From Ligula intestinalis (Eukaryota > Platyhelminthes > Cestoda > Diphyllobothriidea > Diphyllobothriidae): 64,000 nucleotides of DNA. Position numbers and translations under genes: made by a program. Location: NCBI GenBank assembly GCA_036362985.1, contig JAYGXS010000002.1:16204914-16268913 (forward strand). The letters are read 5' to 3'. The notes below the pieces were generated by a model. That model searched no databases, was not told the origin of the DNA, and worked only from the letters and a program-made list of their open reading frames with translations. Every line of letters begins with the position of its first letter. The first letter of the stretch is position 1. Of the stretch, positions 45,270-56,375 are shown piece after piece.

Positions 45270-48200
45270 AAATACCTGGAATGCGAACGTTCTCTTTCAT
45301 ACGTTTCCTATGTTCCCATTCTCATCCAGCCGAGTTGTTTATTTTAAAAAAATGTGTGTCAGAAGTGCGCATAAAGTAATACTCATTATAAACACTCTCA
45401 TTTGTAATATTTTAAAGTTTTAAACAAAATATTTATGCATGAATCTTTATTTTACCATTTACTTTATTTTCTTGTTTTTCCTATTCCTGTAGTAACACCT
45501 GAAAAAAAAACTATGTCGTCGCTGGCTACTCGTGTAAACTTAGTTCGCATGCTGAGGCGCTTAGAAACATAAAAACAGTGCTGTGACGCATAAAAGATAA
45601 AAATATTTGCTGCCTGATGCCTAAACCAAACTACTGACTGACTTCTTAAAGTTACAGATCCGCTTAACTGCCGCCATAGTCCAGCAGGAAAAGCGGTTGT
45701 CAGGCGTTCACACACACATACACTCTCTCTCTCTCTCTCAAAATAGATTGCTTATAACCCGCTACCAGCTCGTGTTTTACAATTCCACCAGAACTTATCC
45801 CCGTTTTAGCCATAATAAATGGTATTCTGCAACAACAGTGTGCGTTCCAGAGACGAAAACATTCCGCTGTCAGCCGACTAATTCGACTGGAAGCAAAAGT
45901 TACTGCGTGCCGTAATGACAAATTCTGAATGTTTTGAATCGTATGATTTTTTCATCCAATGAAATAGGACCGACTGTAGATCAGTTGATTTTTGCTGTGT
46001 AAGTATTGATAAAAACTCGGGATTTGTGAATTATCATGGAAATAAACCTATAATGAACAAGATGCGTCCATTAAACTAAAAAACTAAAGCCCCTCCAGCC
46101 CTCTTTTCGCCTCTTCCCCTCCGAGCACCGTCATGGCGTCCTAAAACTTTTGCTGACGCATTCCCTTATGTACATTGAAACTCTCTCTTCCATCTTTTCG
46201 TAGCACCAACTTGCTGTCACGTTTAAAGTCAAAAGGCAGCAAACTTGGGCCACTTATAACGTGCATACTAGTGAGACATCCGTGAATCTAGTTGTTGTCA
46301 GGTCACACAAAAATTGTCCGCATCATCCCATAGTGCCACTTCTCCTCTTTTTTAATGTTTGTTTGTGCTTTCACCAGTCCCGAATGTCCCGCACATGGCC
46401 ATGTCCTTCGATTGATTCGGACAGCCGGAGTTTTGGTGGGTGCACGTCACAGAGAGCATTGATGGATTTTCGTTTATTCCTCCCCCCCCCCCCCACTCCC
46501 TCACCTCACGCCTCCTTGAAATTCTCCAGACATACTGAATAGACACCTCCTGCATCGTGAGGAGAGGGGCGAGAAAGGCCGGGGACGCCAGCTGTCTATT
46601 GTTAGCCAGAGGGCCGGGAGAGTATGTGTGTGTGTGTGTGTGTTCGGTGCCCTGAATGACGTTAAGGCGACCGCTAACTTCCTTTGTCTTCTTTCTCATT
46701 GCTCTCTCTCTCTCTCTCGTTCACTTTGGGCCTGCATCTGGCACTATTAATTATTTACGGGGGAATATGGGCATCTCGATTACAGGTCGCAGTCACTCGT
46801 CACGACAGTGAGCCTGCCGGCAGGACCTACACGTTTCCACACTCACATGGGGGTATGGGAATGTGGTGTCCCCCCCCCTTCCCCCCCTCCCCTCTCCTCT
46901 CTACCCCATCCGGCCAAACAAGATCTGAAGTCTGGGTGTTCAGCCCAGGCAGATGGTGGGACCACCGGTCTGCCCTGCAAGGGGGTCCTCTGCACCAAAT
47001 GACAAGACGATTATAACTCTGATTAGGGCGAAGATAGCTTCGTACGTCGGTCAGACGACTGGGGGTTGAAACTCGGACGAGTTCTAATTATACTTCCACA
47101 CACTCCCCCCCCCCCAGCCCTCCGGCCAGCTACAGGCGCCCAGCCGCGGAGATGGAAACAGGGCCGCCTAGTGTGAAGACTGATAGTCGCTCCAATCCTT
47201 GAGTCGGGGAGGGGTGAGGGTGTGAAATGATGTATCCGTGTTTGTCTCTTAGCTGTCGTCAAAACGGCCCGCTTGGGCAGTGGGAAAACAACGTGAGTCA
47301 CGTTCTCTGTGTGTGTGTGTGTGGATATTTTCTACCTACTTACGGTCCTCCAATTAATTCGCCGTGATTACACGGGACTGCGTGACTAATGCTATAGATA
47401 GGGGCATTCACAGCACTGAGGTGCATTAATATAAGACCATCATCATTGATGAAGCAGACATGCAGCTCAGCTTGTGTTCGCAGACTACAATTTCCAGTTT
47501 GAAATTGCTGCTGCTACATCTTCATTTATGCGACTCTTGACGAGGTTCCTCTGTGGTTGTTAACGTGAACAGTTTACTAGGATCTGGTGAAAAAGCAGTG
47601 GCGAGTAAGAGGGAATCAAGTATTTGGAGCACGTACTGTCCTGAATACAGCGGGAGGGTTCCTGGACACGCGACGAGGCTGTCCACTTATTTTGGACAGT
47701 CATCTTTGAAGACGTTGTCAAAATTATTCGTACGGTAGACGCTGCAAGAACGTCTTGGAGACCTTGGTTAAATACTTTGAACTCAGGAAATTATCTTGGG
47801 TTCGATAGGAATAGCTTATTGTTGTAAATGCTGAAGTAGCTGTGGTTGAAACACTTTGACTCTAATCTAAGATTACCAGTAAGTAAAGGTAATATATCAC
47901 AATGACCAAAAACAGCAATAGTTCAGAGGTATGTCGAATATTACAGAAATAGGTACAACCTGCTGTTTTATTGTACACGGGGAGGAAGTCCTAGCGGTGT
48001 TGTCAGTGCATTCAAACACTCAAGTAAAATGGAGGCGAGAATGTTAAGGGTCACGAGTAGTCCGGGACCTCACTACACAGCGATCGAATGCTGGAGGTAA
48101 ATATAAAATACTATTTGCACAAGACTGGTGTACCTCGAACCAGCGTTGTCAACGCCCAACCCTTTTCGATAGTTCAAGTTTAAGGCCCAGATCGGTTGCC

Positions 48201-48660
48201 GTCACACCCCCCTCAATATCAGGCCAACCGCTCCACACCTAGAGCACGAAGCACAACTGATACTGCGGCTGAAACTATTCCCTCGTCTGCCCTCACTAGA
48301 GTCTCATGTTTCAGTCCCGGTTAGCCCCGGGTGGATACGTTGAAAACCACCACCACCCCGGAGACGACGCCGGAACACACTACAGTCTGCAAGCACCCAA
48401 AAGACAGAAGTACTTACAACAATTAACAGACGGCACCGGCTTGAGTGGCATCGATGTCTCTGACGTGGACGGCAAATAATATGGCCTAGGAAATATTAGC
48501 TGAGTAAACACTACCGTTTTTTTCTACCGATTACAATGTAGCATCGTCTGCCACAAAGTTAGTGCCAGACACGCCCCATCTGTTCAAAATCAACCTAAAT
48601 CGCTGCCTTGTATAACGGTGATTGTCTACCAGACACCAACAGCAACTATTAGTATAGGCC
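45270..48660. other. unassigned DNA rich in simple repeats
   Basis: CT runs at about 45722-45740 and 46702-46720, poly-C at about 46482-46496 and 47105-47117, GT runs at about 46624-46642 and 47309-47323. No gene recognised. Confidence 0.45.
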
Positions 48661-48674
48661 AGATAACAGTACCA

Positions 48675-48830
48675 ACAAAATAAAGGGGAACTGGAATGAC
48701 CATTTCTGGTTTATGAGCCGTCATCAGCCAGCCATACCCAACGCCATTTGTTGCATCTCCTGGAGCTAGAATCCGCGAAATGTTGGTTAGGAGTTCAAAA
48801 TCCTAACTCTTGAGCCACCGACTACTTACA
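48675..48830 (-). repeat. SINE family 2 copy (hammerhead-bearing)
   Basis: Reversed copy with a tRNA-like head at 48780-48826 (A-box region GGTGGCTCAAGAG on the minus strand). Confidence 0.75.
48689..48733 (-). ncRNA. hammerhead-like motif in SINE family 2
   Basis: Minus strand: GGCTGG, CTGATGA, 14-nt stem II region, GAAA, TGGTCATT, CCAGTT. The core is intact. Stem I can form six pairs using G-U. Stem II is weaker than in the copy at 37800. Confidence 0.55.
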
Positions 48831-49117
48831 CTGTCGATTGCGATCAGGTCCCTTGTTCTTGGTCATTAATGTTATTCTGCCTATAACGATAGCCGCTGCG
48901 TGGCTCTTGGCGGGCTTCGAGACTATGCCCCCTAACATGATTTGTGAGTGTTCCTCTACCCTCAGCGGTTTGGATAAGTGTCTTCGAATTCATCCCATCA
49001 AGACTAGAGTATCCGCGCAAAGAACACTGGCCAACATTTTCCAAGGTCATCTTACCTTGAGCGCAATATCCTCGCAACTACCGACATCATCGAGTCCTGA
49101 AAAGAAGCAGATGTGAT
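48831..49117. other. unassigned DNA upstream of the PLE fragment
   Basis: An open frame ends here but shows no PLE or other domain. Confidence 0.4.
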
Positions 49118-49177
49118 CGCTGGGACAAGAATTTTATTCGCCTGACGTTTCGAAATCCATTGCGAGTAGCAGTGAAC
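49118..49177 (-). repeat. PLE-associated repeat with broken hammerhead half
   Basis: Carries the shared leader and an intact GAAACGTC half at 49144-49151 (minus strand), with recognisable stem II sequence. The CTGATGA half has been replaced. Confidence 0.55.
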
Positions 49178-49189
49178 CACAAAACAAAG

Positions 49190-50030
49190 TCGCCGAAATG
49201 CAGTTTCCTCGACGTAGTCTTCAGAGAACGTAGCTGTCCGCGTAACTTCGTCAACCGGTGCGTGCGCAAACAAAACCAGATTTTGGCGAGCGGTTCCATA
49301 AGTCAAAAACGTATCGGAGGCCGTCGGTTGCCTTCCCGCATCACTGTGAGTTGGACTCGCATACAGACTGGAGTCAACCATAAGGCATCGGTTAAGGAAA
49401 ACAAAAATCCCACTGCCATGGGAAGAAATATCTGGAATTGTCTATAGGATCTGGTGCAGTTGCGGACAAAGAAACAGTGTTAAACAAACTGGAAGACTTC
49501 TCAAGACACGAGTTGGTGAACATGCGGCAGCAGTGCGGAGAAATGCCGCCAATTCTCAAGTTGTGGCTCATTCGAAGAAACCCGGCCACGCATTCAAATT
49601 TGATGAGGCTGAAATTCTCGCGAGAGGTGGTGACAATCGTGTGAGTTGCGAGTTACTTGAGTCATGGTTCACGGGCCCTCAGACTATAAACAAGTGCTAC
49701 GGCATACACAATCTTTATTCGGTCCTGAGGCTCAGTTTTGCCACACTGGAAGTGCACAAGCAAACGCGTCGTCTAACGACAGGGAGCTACAGGGTCAGGC
49801 AATCATCAAACCCAATTCCACCACAGGTAATGAGAGTTCAGCAGGTCACAACCCGCACGCCAGCCATCAAGCAATTAGCACACAAGCGGGCAACTATCCT
49901 CGATAGAGTAAACATTAACTGCCATAATTTGTGTTCAATCCCTCAATCCCCAACCTTGCATCATATATGTGACCTACTGCACAAGCGAACATACAAACCC
50001 CAGAAAGTGATTGAGAATAAGAATATGTGA
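49190..50030 (+). pseudogene. Penelope-like element, end of RT and GIY-YIG endonuclease
   Basis: Coding for the C-terminal part of a PLE protein, which nicks target DNA. From 49387 the frame reads Leu-Arg-Lys-Thr-Lys, then Val-Tyr-Arg-Ile-x-Cys-Ser-Cys-Gly (49440-49466), Gln-Thr-Gly-Arg-Leu-Leu-Lys-Thr-Arg-Val and His-Ala-Ala-Ala-Val-Arg-Arg. It continues with His-x4-Gly-His-x-Phe-Lys-Phe-Asp-Glu-Ala-Glu-Ile-Leu. That is the GIY-YIG domain order of PLEs. The second Tyr-x-Gly of the motif has become Ser-Val-Lys, which should kill the nuclease. A frameshift lies near 49385. The N-terminal RT core is missing. Confidence 0.8.
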
Positions 50031-50057
50031 TTGTCCGGACATGACTTTTATTCGCTT

Positions 50058-50091
50058 GACGTTTTGAAATCGCTTGCGGATTCTTCATCAG
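50058..50091 (-). ncRNA. compact hammerhead-like motif, ACGT type, one core change
   Basis: Minus strand: CTGATGA intact, a stem II region GAATCCGCAAGCGATTTC, then AAAACGTC where GAAACGTC is expected. The changed G should inactivate it. It lies 28 bases after the PLE frame ends, in antisense to it. Confidence 0.55.
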
Positions 50092-51260
50092 AGACATTAG
50101 TGGAAACAGTATGCAGTAGTATAGTGACTGTATCTTATAAATACTGCAACTTCCCTCACTGTGCATCTGCGGAAAGACGTACTCGAGCTAGGGCCATTTT
50201 CTGGGCCAGCATCACGCCCCGGGTGATCGACACTAGTGTCCGCGAATTTGCTATTGCCAATAACACCGCATTTATTTTCTGTTACACCATTTTTTACGGT
50301 GCTGAGATAGAACTGGTGTTTCTCCAATAAGCTCTTGTCCTTCCGAGTGTAGTCGGACTTGTTCAACATGATGACATCAGTCCCCTTGTTCGGGGTTCAG
50401 GACTCAATCCAGTTCCACTCCACGCCTTGATGTGTTGAGCCAGTTTTTAAGCTGACTTCTGTTCAGCCACCTGGACGTTCGAATCAACGACGTTCTTGGA
50501 ATTCCTTAGTTTAAGTTTTGCGAGGAAACCGTAAAAACTTAAAGATTTCGAATAGCATGCAGCTCAGTTGCGGGCGTCATTTAAGTCAATATCGTAAATT
50601 CTGACAGGAATTATGCATCCCCTTTTTACACATAAAAATAGCTAACCCCACGAGGGAAAGTTAGCCTTTTCGAATCTTCTATAAGACTGCGTCGTGCTCT
50701 GCCCAAGCACATAATTTGACTTCGCTCGACCCAGAACAATCGTCTATGTAACTTCGATGATCTTAGAGGCTATAATTAAGAATAAGTTTATCTACCGGTA
50801 GGCAGATAATAGCCACTGCGTGTGCTACAAAAGTAATTGCCAAGTTTTCGTTCACGTGGCAACACATTTCAACTCTCTAGCTGTGATTGTACCTTGCAGA
50901 CCCGACGACTAAACTTCACGCCTGCTGCAGAAGCATGTCAATCACGTGCGGATTCAATTACTAGGCATATTGATCTTCTGGATGCTATTCTCGCGTTGCG
51001 CGACCAGATCGAGGGCAGAGGCCAAGGTCACTCCGGGCAGAGCTGAGCTAAATATGCAGTTAATTGTACATTTTTAGTGCCTTGAAAATGGAGAGCTCGA
51101 AATGTCGGACAAATAAGCGACTGGTCCCAGAGGATGCCTTCCTGTCTTCTATTCAACTACCTAGGCCTCGTATATCCTCGACCATTCAAAATTTTATTAT
51201 CTGCGTACAAACAGTTAAACTGTTCACTAGTATCTCAAAAATCACAGCCAAGAGGAAGTA
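50092..51260. other. unassigned DNA
   Basis: No recognised gene. Confidence 0.4.
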
Positions 51261-51263
51261 ATT

Positions 51264-51425
51264 CCCTCAGGATAATGCCCATGGTTCACTTTTGATCCGT
51301 GTCAGGCTCAACGATTTACCTGACATATTTTGGAGTGGGAGAAATTTCCTGTACGCTGACAACCTGAAAACTGCCTAGGCAACAGATGGTGACAGCTTAT
51401 TTGAAGTGCCTAAAATTCCCTATTG
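51264..51425 (+). pseudogene. CR1/Jockey-like non-LTR reverse transcriptase fragment
   Basis: A 54-codon stretch with one stop reads Pro-Gln-x3-His-Gly-Ser-Leu-Leu, Leu-Asn-Asp-Leu-Pro-Asp and Leu-Tyr-Ala-Asp-Asn-Leu-Lys. This matches the order of RT blocks in CR1-like elements. The second catalytic Asp is Asn. It is a short, dead relic. Confidence 0.5.
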
Positions 51426-52015
51426 ACTGTGCCCGATGCTTTTCCAGAGCAAGCCCAGTTTTTGTTTGACACAAATGTCCCCTTATGGTTGTCATGGTGG
51501 TGATTAACTACCGTAGCTGAAGGCTGACAGTCATAGCATACGGTGTTGCAATTGGGTAAAAACTTGGACATGCCCCACAGCACTTGCTGGTACAGAGAGC
51601 CTAGTGACCTTGATTGTGTCCAAAGTACATCGCATTTGCAAACATAACCCTGGAGATTTTGAAACTAGTATAATTAAAATACTCCTCCGAAATCTTTACA
51701 TCGACCTGGCTAAGATAACCGAACCTTTTTATTTATTCTTCTACCCAAAACCAAAATCTGGCTAGCAAACTGCGAAAAATAGCTCTTTCTGTGAGATATA
51801 AAGGTTAGAAGACGGTAATATTTACTCTTCGGTTATTTAGCTGATTACAAAAGGGGTAGTTAGCTAGTACCTATATCGGGAGTGTGGTATAACGTCTTTT
51901 TCAGTAATTACACTCAGAGATTATGTTGATGCTCACCGGAGTGAATTTATTTGTTCGCTGTTAGATTTATTATGGGTTCCCATTTCAGGCTCTCTGTCTG
52001 CCTTAAGGGAACTTG
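51426..52015. other. unassigned DNA
   Basis: Contains TTAGCTAGTACCTA at about 51859, similar to the TIR at 60820-60835. Otherwise nothing recognised. Confidence 0.4.
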
Positions 52016-52019
52016 TAGT

Positions 52020-52470
52020 GGTCGCATCTGTCCGACGCCCTCCTAACACTTGACGCCACAGACGGGGTCACTCAGAGCATAGGACCTCGCGCGAAAGTAG
52101 TGTTCCCGCGTGCCTCGGACCTTGCGCAAATGGACGCGCGCCCAGGCTATACAGTCTTTGCCCATCTCAAGGTCGCGCCATGACCTCTAGTCCACACATC
52201 AGCCGCGTGATTGGTCGCTGTAACAAAGCATGCGCTGACACTTCGGCGATTCCTGAGGCTCTCGTCACTCCATAATTTACGCCCTGGTAGCCAGACTGCA
52301 GCCATCTGAGAGTCAAAACTCTTGCCATCTATTCTCCTAGCCTTCTGCAGAATACACTATTCTTAACACTCTGGCTTTCCCACCGTCTTCTCTCCCCACT
52401 TAGAGAAAACATGGGCCCGGAAGATCGTAGCCGTTCGGTTAACCTTCTTAGCCTTAACACCTGTCGATAA
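52020..52470 (+). repeat. dispersed repeat family, copy 2 of 3
   Basis: Partner of 11130-11345 and 60290-60575, with the shared CCACCGTCTTCTCTCC and CTTAGCCTTAAC blocks. Confidence 0.55.
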
Positions 52471-52599
52471 ACTTGAACTCCCATGTGCGAGCTTTTATTC
52501 TATTTTTGCCAGTTGCGTGTACAGTTAGATTTCCTCTGCTTTTATCGGAAATAAACTACACAGAAAGTGTAGCATTATGCGGAATTTAACTGGATTACC

Positions 52600-52755
52600 C
52601 CCCATTTGCTGGGGTCCGGTTGTCAACAGAACACAGGAATGGAAATCCTCCTATTCCGGAAGCCTTGCTCTATTTTCCAGTGGGATTAGGGTTAGGGTGA
52701 ACTTGAAGGTCAGAATAGAGGTTGGGATAGCAGTAAGGATAAGGGTTTTGTCACG
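52600..52755 (+). repeat. short TTAGGG-like tract with flank
   Basis: GATTAGGGTTAGGGTGAAC and decayed units follow a CACAGGAAT...CCGGAAGCC flank reminiscent of 26430-26500 and 56185-56230. Confidence 0.45.
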
Positions 52756-52825
52756 GGAATATGTACTTATTCTCAAATTCAGCACACGCTTACTCTTATT
52801 ACTCATTGATGAAAGTACACCCGGC

Positions 52826-52943
52826 CGCTAATGAGGCTTGGGTGGGACACCACTTGTATCTGGGTATGAGTGGCTGACGACGCCTAATAAGCCAGAAATG
52901 GCCATTCCAGTCTCCCTTGTCTTTGCCGGAAATAATATCTACT
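52826..52943 (+). repeat. SINE family 2 copy, head truncated
   Basis: Body and AATAATATCTACTC tail present, tRNA-like head mostly missing. Confidence 0.7.
52868..52912 (+). ncRNA. hammerhead-like motif in SINE family 2
   Basis: GAGTGG, CTGACGA, stem II region, GAAA, TGGCCATT, CCAGTC. The core is intact. Stem I has one G-G mismatch and stem II is weakened by one change. Confidence 0.55.
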
Positions 52944-53349
52944 CTTAGTACTATTGGGGGTGGCTTCATTCCCTTGTCTCAGGAGCTTTTTTTTCTGAGA
53001 CTTTTGCCTACCGAGTTTATCTTGGATATGAACGTGTTTTGTATCCTTCAGTTCTTCTTCTTCCTATTCGTGGATGTCTCTGCCGTTTGTAACCTCGCCT
53101 CGGACAGCAACCTGGTGCTGCCCACCCAGCCACCTTCTGGTCTTCTTCAGGGGCAATATCCAGCACGCCGGCCTAGGGCATGCAAGCACCACCCTCAGAT
53201 GTCAGATGATGCATCATCGTCAGTTAACGTATTATTTTTGACCACCCACGAAATGTCCAGGGTTCTCACTCGACGCGTGCCCTAATGAACTGCCAAACTA
53301 CATCAACACCAGGCCAGCGGCGTTCGCTCTCATCACAGTTTTTTGCCTC

Positions 53350-53650
53350 ATCCACATGTTTATACAACTATCGGTTTCCCTTACGAAGCTCTGATGCCTC
53401 TACCCACGCTACCACTTTTCCAGGATGAGTTTAAGCAAGTGACTGCATACTCACATCGACTATTTTTTATCCCAGACAAGTGTCTCCTACTAGCTGATAC
53501 TGTAGCAATCAGTCAAACTGCATTCTGCTCATGATTTCAATTAGGATAGCCTCCGTTTCTTCCTTTTACCGTCTCGCCCGCTGCTTGCCTGTCATTTAGG
53601 AGGTTGGACAAAAACAGAGATGAACTAATTTTTCTCGGCCTTGCTGGAAG
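53350..53650 (+). repeat. local direct repeat, unit 1
   Basis: Matches 53985-54245 over about 260 bp, with shared blocks such as ATCCCAGACAA, CCTACTAGCTGAT and GTAGCAATCAGTCA. Open frames in both units are parallel but have no recognised domain. Confidence 0.7.
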
Positions 53651-53984
53651 CACGTGTTCGTAACAAACAGTCGTTTCCGATCGCCAAAGTTCATCAATCA
53701 TTCAGCATTCTCACATTCTCGAAAACCAAGCCCAAAGCAGCCAATAAGGTAGCTCATGAGGGTCCTCAAAACACATCCACATGTTCATACAATCCAAATC
53801 TTATTTAAACTCAGGTATACTAAATGGTAGCCGTCCCTCGTTGGCCTCATGCATGTCGACGATTTCGACAAGACCTCTACGATGGTTTCCCAAGGAAGCA
53901 TTTTCATGGAAGTGGCTACTATCTTCTTGCCTCCTACGGCCGCTATTCTGGCCAACGGTGCAACGTTGATAAACCAAGAACTCA

Positions 53985-54245
53985 TTTTACCCCCAGTTTC
54001 CCTTTTGAAGCTCTGGGATGTGTTTTAGCAAGTGACTCTATACCCACATCGAATATTTTTATCCCAGACAAATGTATCCTACTAGCTGATCCTGTAGCAA
54101 TCAGTCAGGCTGCGTTCTGCCCTTGATTTCACTTAAGATAGCCTCCGCTTCTTCCTTTACTCGTCTCGTCCGCTACTTGTCTGTCATTTAAGAAGGTGGA
54201 TAAAACAAAGACGTACTAATTTTACTCGACCTTACCAAAAGAAAG
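53985..54245 (+). repeat. local direct repeat, unit 2
   Basis: Diverged partner of 53350-53650. A short CATCCACATGTT phrase at 53772 matches the start of unit 1, so about 200 bp may have been inserted into unit 2. Confidence 0.65.
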
Positions 54246-54372
54246 CTAGCAGACCACGAACTGTTCCGCATATGTAAGTACCAAAACCTGATCTCGCAAC
54301 TTTCGTTCCCCTATAATTTGTTACTCAAGGAACTGAATGTGTCATTGGCCTAATATACTCACACCATCTCAT

Positions 54373-54406
54373 CTGATGGTGGAAACAAGCGTGTTTTCGA
54401 AACGTC
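54373..54406 (+). ncRNA. compact hammerhead-like motif, ACGT type
   Basis: CTGATGG (last core A is G), a strong stem II of seven pairs around an AGCG loop, then intact GAAACGTC. Stem III ACGT is self-complementary. The A-to-G core change probably reduces activity. The well-kept stem II suggests the fold mattered recently. Confidence 0.55.
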
Positions 54407-54504
54407 AGCACCAATACAGTGTGGTCCATGAAGGCGCCATTTCTTCTTCATTTTTCTATGGTGGATGGGGAGCGGTATAATTTATCTGGACCTCGTATCT
54501 TTAG

Positions 54505-54796
54505 TTATGTTTATATATATATATACATATGGAGTGGATCCGACAAAGACAAGGGAGACCGGAATGGCCATTTCTGGCTTGTTAGCCGTCATCAGGCAGT
54601 CATACCCAATCTCAGGGGTCGGAACCCCCAAGATTTGAACCCGGGCCCTTTGGTCATTGGGTTTACCACCCTACCTCGGCACCACTGGCTCGTCGCTTTG
54701 TCGGTTGTGATCGGGGATATGATGGAACAAAGGTGCTCATCCGATCTATCTGGTAAGGGCACATACTTGTCCCGGAAGTGCCTTGAGGCTCGTACT
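54505..54796 (-). repeat. SINE family 2, long subfamily, reversed copy
   Basis: Reverse-orientation partner of 37617-37890 with high similarity through the whole unit, including the AT tail (54507-54522) and the CTTCCGGGA 5' part. A further AT run lies at 54838-54853. Confidence 0.8.
54557..54601 (-). ncRNA. hammerhead-like motif in SINE family 2
   Basis: Minus strand: GACTGC, CTGATGA, GGCT-AACA-AGCC, GAAA, TGGCCATT, CCGGTC. Identical to the copy at 37800-37844 except for one stem I base that breaks the pair beside the core. Confidence 0.6.
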
Positions 54797-55053
54797 TGAG
54801 CGATATCAGGCTTGTCGCTTAGCGACCTCAGAATATGATATATATATATATATTACTCTGTATTACTTAAAATCCGTTCCAATTCAAAGTACCTAAAAAA
54901 TTCGTCAATTAATTCATGCAAGGTGCCTGTGAATTCCGTTTACTTCCTAATTCATTCAGTAACACAAGTATCGAAAAACTTCCGGTGAACTCATTGAGTT
55001 TCTCAAGACTTTTAACTTTTTCGGAGCGAAATATCAGATAACAATATTGCCAG

Positions 55054-55115
55054 CAAAGAAAAGAGACTGAAATGGCCATATCTGAATTTTTAGCCGTCGT
55101 TAGCCTGTCATACCC
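55054..55115 (-). repeat. SINE family 2 partial copy, degenerate hammerhead
   Basis: The segment 55065-55109 has CTAACGA and GATA in place of the core bases, so it should be inactive. It faces the copy at 55116-55262. Confidence 0.6.
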
Positions 55116-55262
55116 AACCCTTGGTGATCAAAAAGGTCGCCAGTTCGAGCCACGGGTGGTGTACCACTTGGGGTTGGGTATGACAGGCTGACGAGAGCTA
55201 AAAAGCCAGAAATGGCCATTCCAGTCTCCCTTGCCTTTGCCGACAATACTATCTGCCTAATC
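55116..55262 (+). repeat. SINE family 2 copy (hammerhead-bearing)
   Basis: Partial tRNA-like head (AGTTCGAGCCAC as B box), body and AATACTATCTGCCTAA tail. The module described at 23500-23630 follows it in reverse (55272-55370). Confidence 0.75.
55182..55226 (+). ncRNA. hammerhead-like motif in SINE family 2
   Basis: GACAGG, CTGACGA, stem II GCT-AAAA-AGC, GAAA, TGGCCATT, CCAGTC. The core is intact. Stem I has one A-A mismatch. Confidence 0.55.
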
Positions 55263-55374
55263 TACCATCCTCCATAGCTGCTGTCAGGGGCCGAGAAATG
55301 AGACCCAATGCAGAGCGGGATGAGTGAATTCCATTAGCCATAGGTGAACGTTCATCAATGAGTAGCCGAATTTC

Positions 55375-56180
55375 TGGTTCAGTGGCTTATGAGAGAATAT
55401 ACGCATGCCAGACTCTAACTGACTGCACAGGCCTATCAAGAACTGCCTCTGCTCTGGGTTTTCCCCATAGAGGCTAGTGTACTTTACATCTGCTGACCGC
55501 ACTTACCTACAGAAGGCGCTGCTAAAGGCGACCCAACCGCCTACTCCATCAGTGCGGTACTGAGCGTGAAGGCCCAGGTTTTTGCTCTGATACCCTCATA
55601 AGCGTCGTAAAGCACGTGAAGTAGATGTTGGGGGGGGGCTTGACGCTTCACCCCATTCCCAGCATCGAATACATTTGAAGTAATAAAAATCGCATCTCAG
55701 ACCATAGTATTCCGTAACCCTGTGTGAGTCTCCCTTGGCCCATAATTACTCGCCACTTGCCATTCCTACTATAAAGCTTGAAGAGACTTTTCAAATACCG
55801 ATAATGTGAATGAGTAGCATTTCCTGACCCCGATCACATTTAAATATCACACATGACGTAAACACCATCGGCGGCGCTGTTTTCTTTGTGAGACATGTGG
55901 ATTGCGTTCTCGGGAAGGAAGCACCTTGGAGCACGCGTATTGGCAGACAGCGCCGTCAGACACTTCGTCGGCGACATTAAAAAAGGAAATAAATCATCAA
56001 CTCCAGGGTGACAAACGTGGTGGTTTGTCCCGGCGCATGAGTAGCAAACAAAGGCAGTGCCCAATCAGCTTCGCGTTACCTTCTCTTTTAACTGCATTTC
56101 CTTAGGCAAAAGAGTCGGTTCCAGAGGATGTAATATTCTTATTAGTATAGACTTTAAGAGGAACTTTTCTGGTCGGCTAA
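55375..56180. other. unassigned DNA
   Basis: No gene recognised. Confidence 0.4.
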
Positions 56181-56184
56181 ATGG

Positions 56185-56375
56185 GACACAGGAACAGGAG
56201 CCGTCCACAATGAGTGTGGCTTCGTGCCAAATTCCACGACAATTAGATTAAGGTTAGGTTTAAGGTTGAGATTAAAGTCTGAGTTAGATTTATTTTCGGG
56301 ATTATATCAAGGGTCAAGGTTTGGGTTCGTTTTAACTGAAGCGTTTAAATTTAGAGTAGGTTGGGGGACAGTTTA
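56185..56375 (+). repeat. degenerate TTAGGG-like tract with conserved flank
   Basis: The flank GTGCCAAATTCCACGACAAT is followed by TTAGATTAAGGTTAGG-type units. The flank matches the reversed flank at 14620-14645. Confidence 0.6.

Noticed and set aside
46261..46542. Small protein near the poly-C run
   Set aside because: Its proline-rich end is translated from poly-C, and the rest has no signature.
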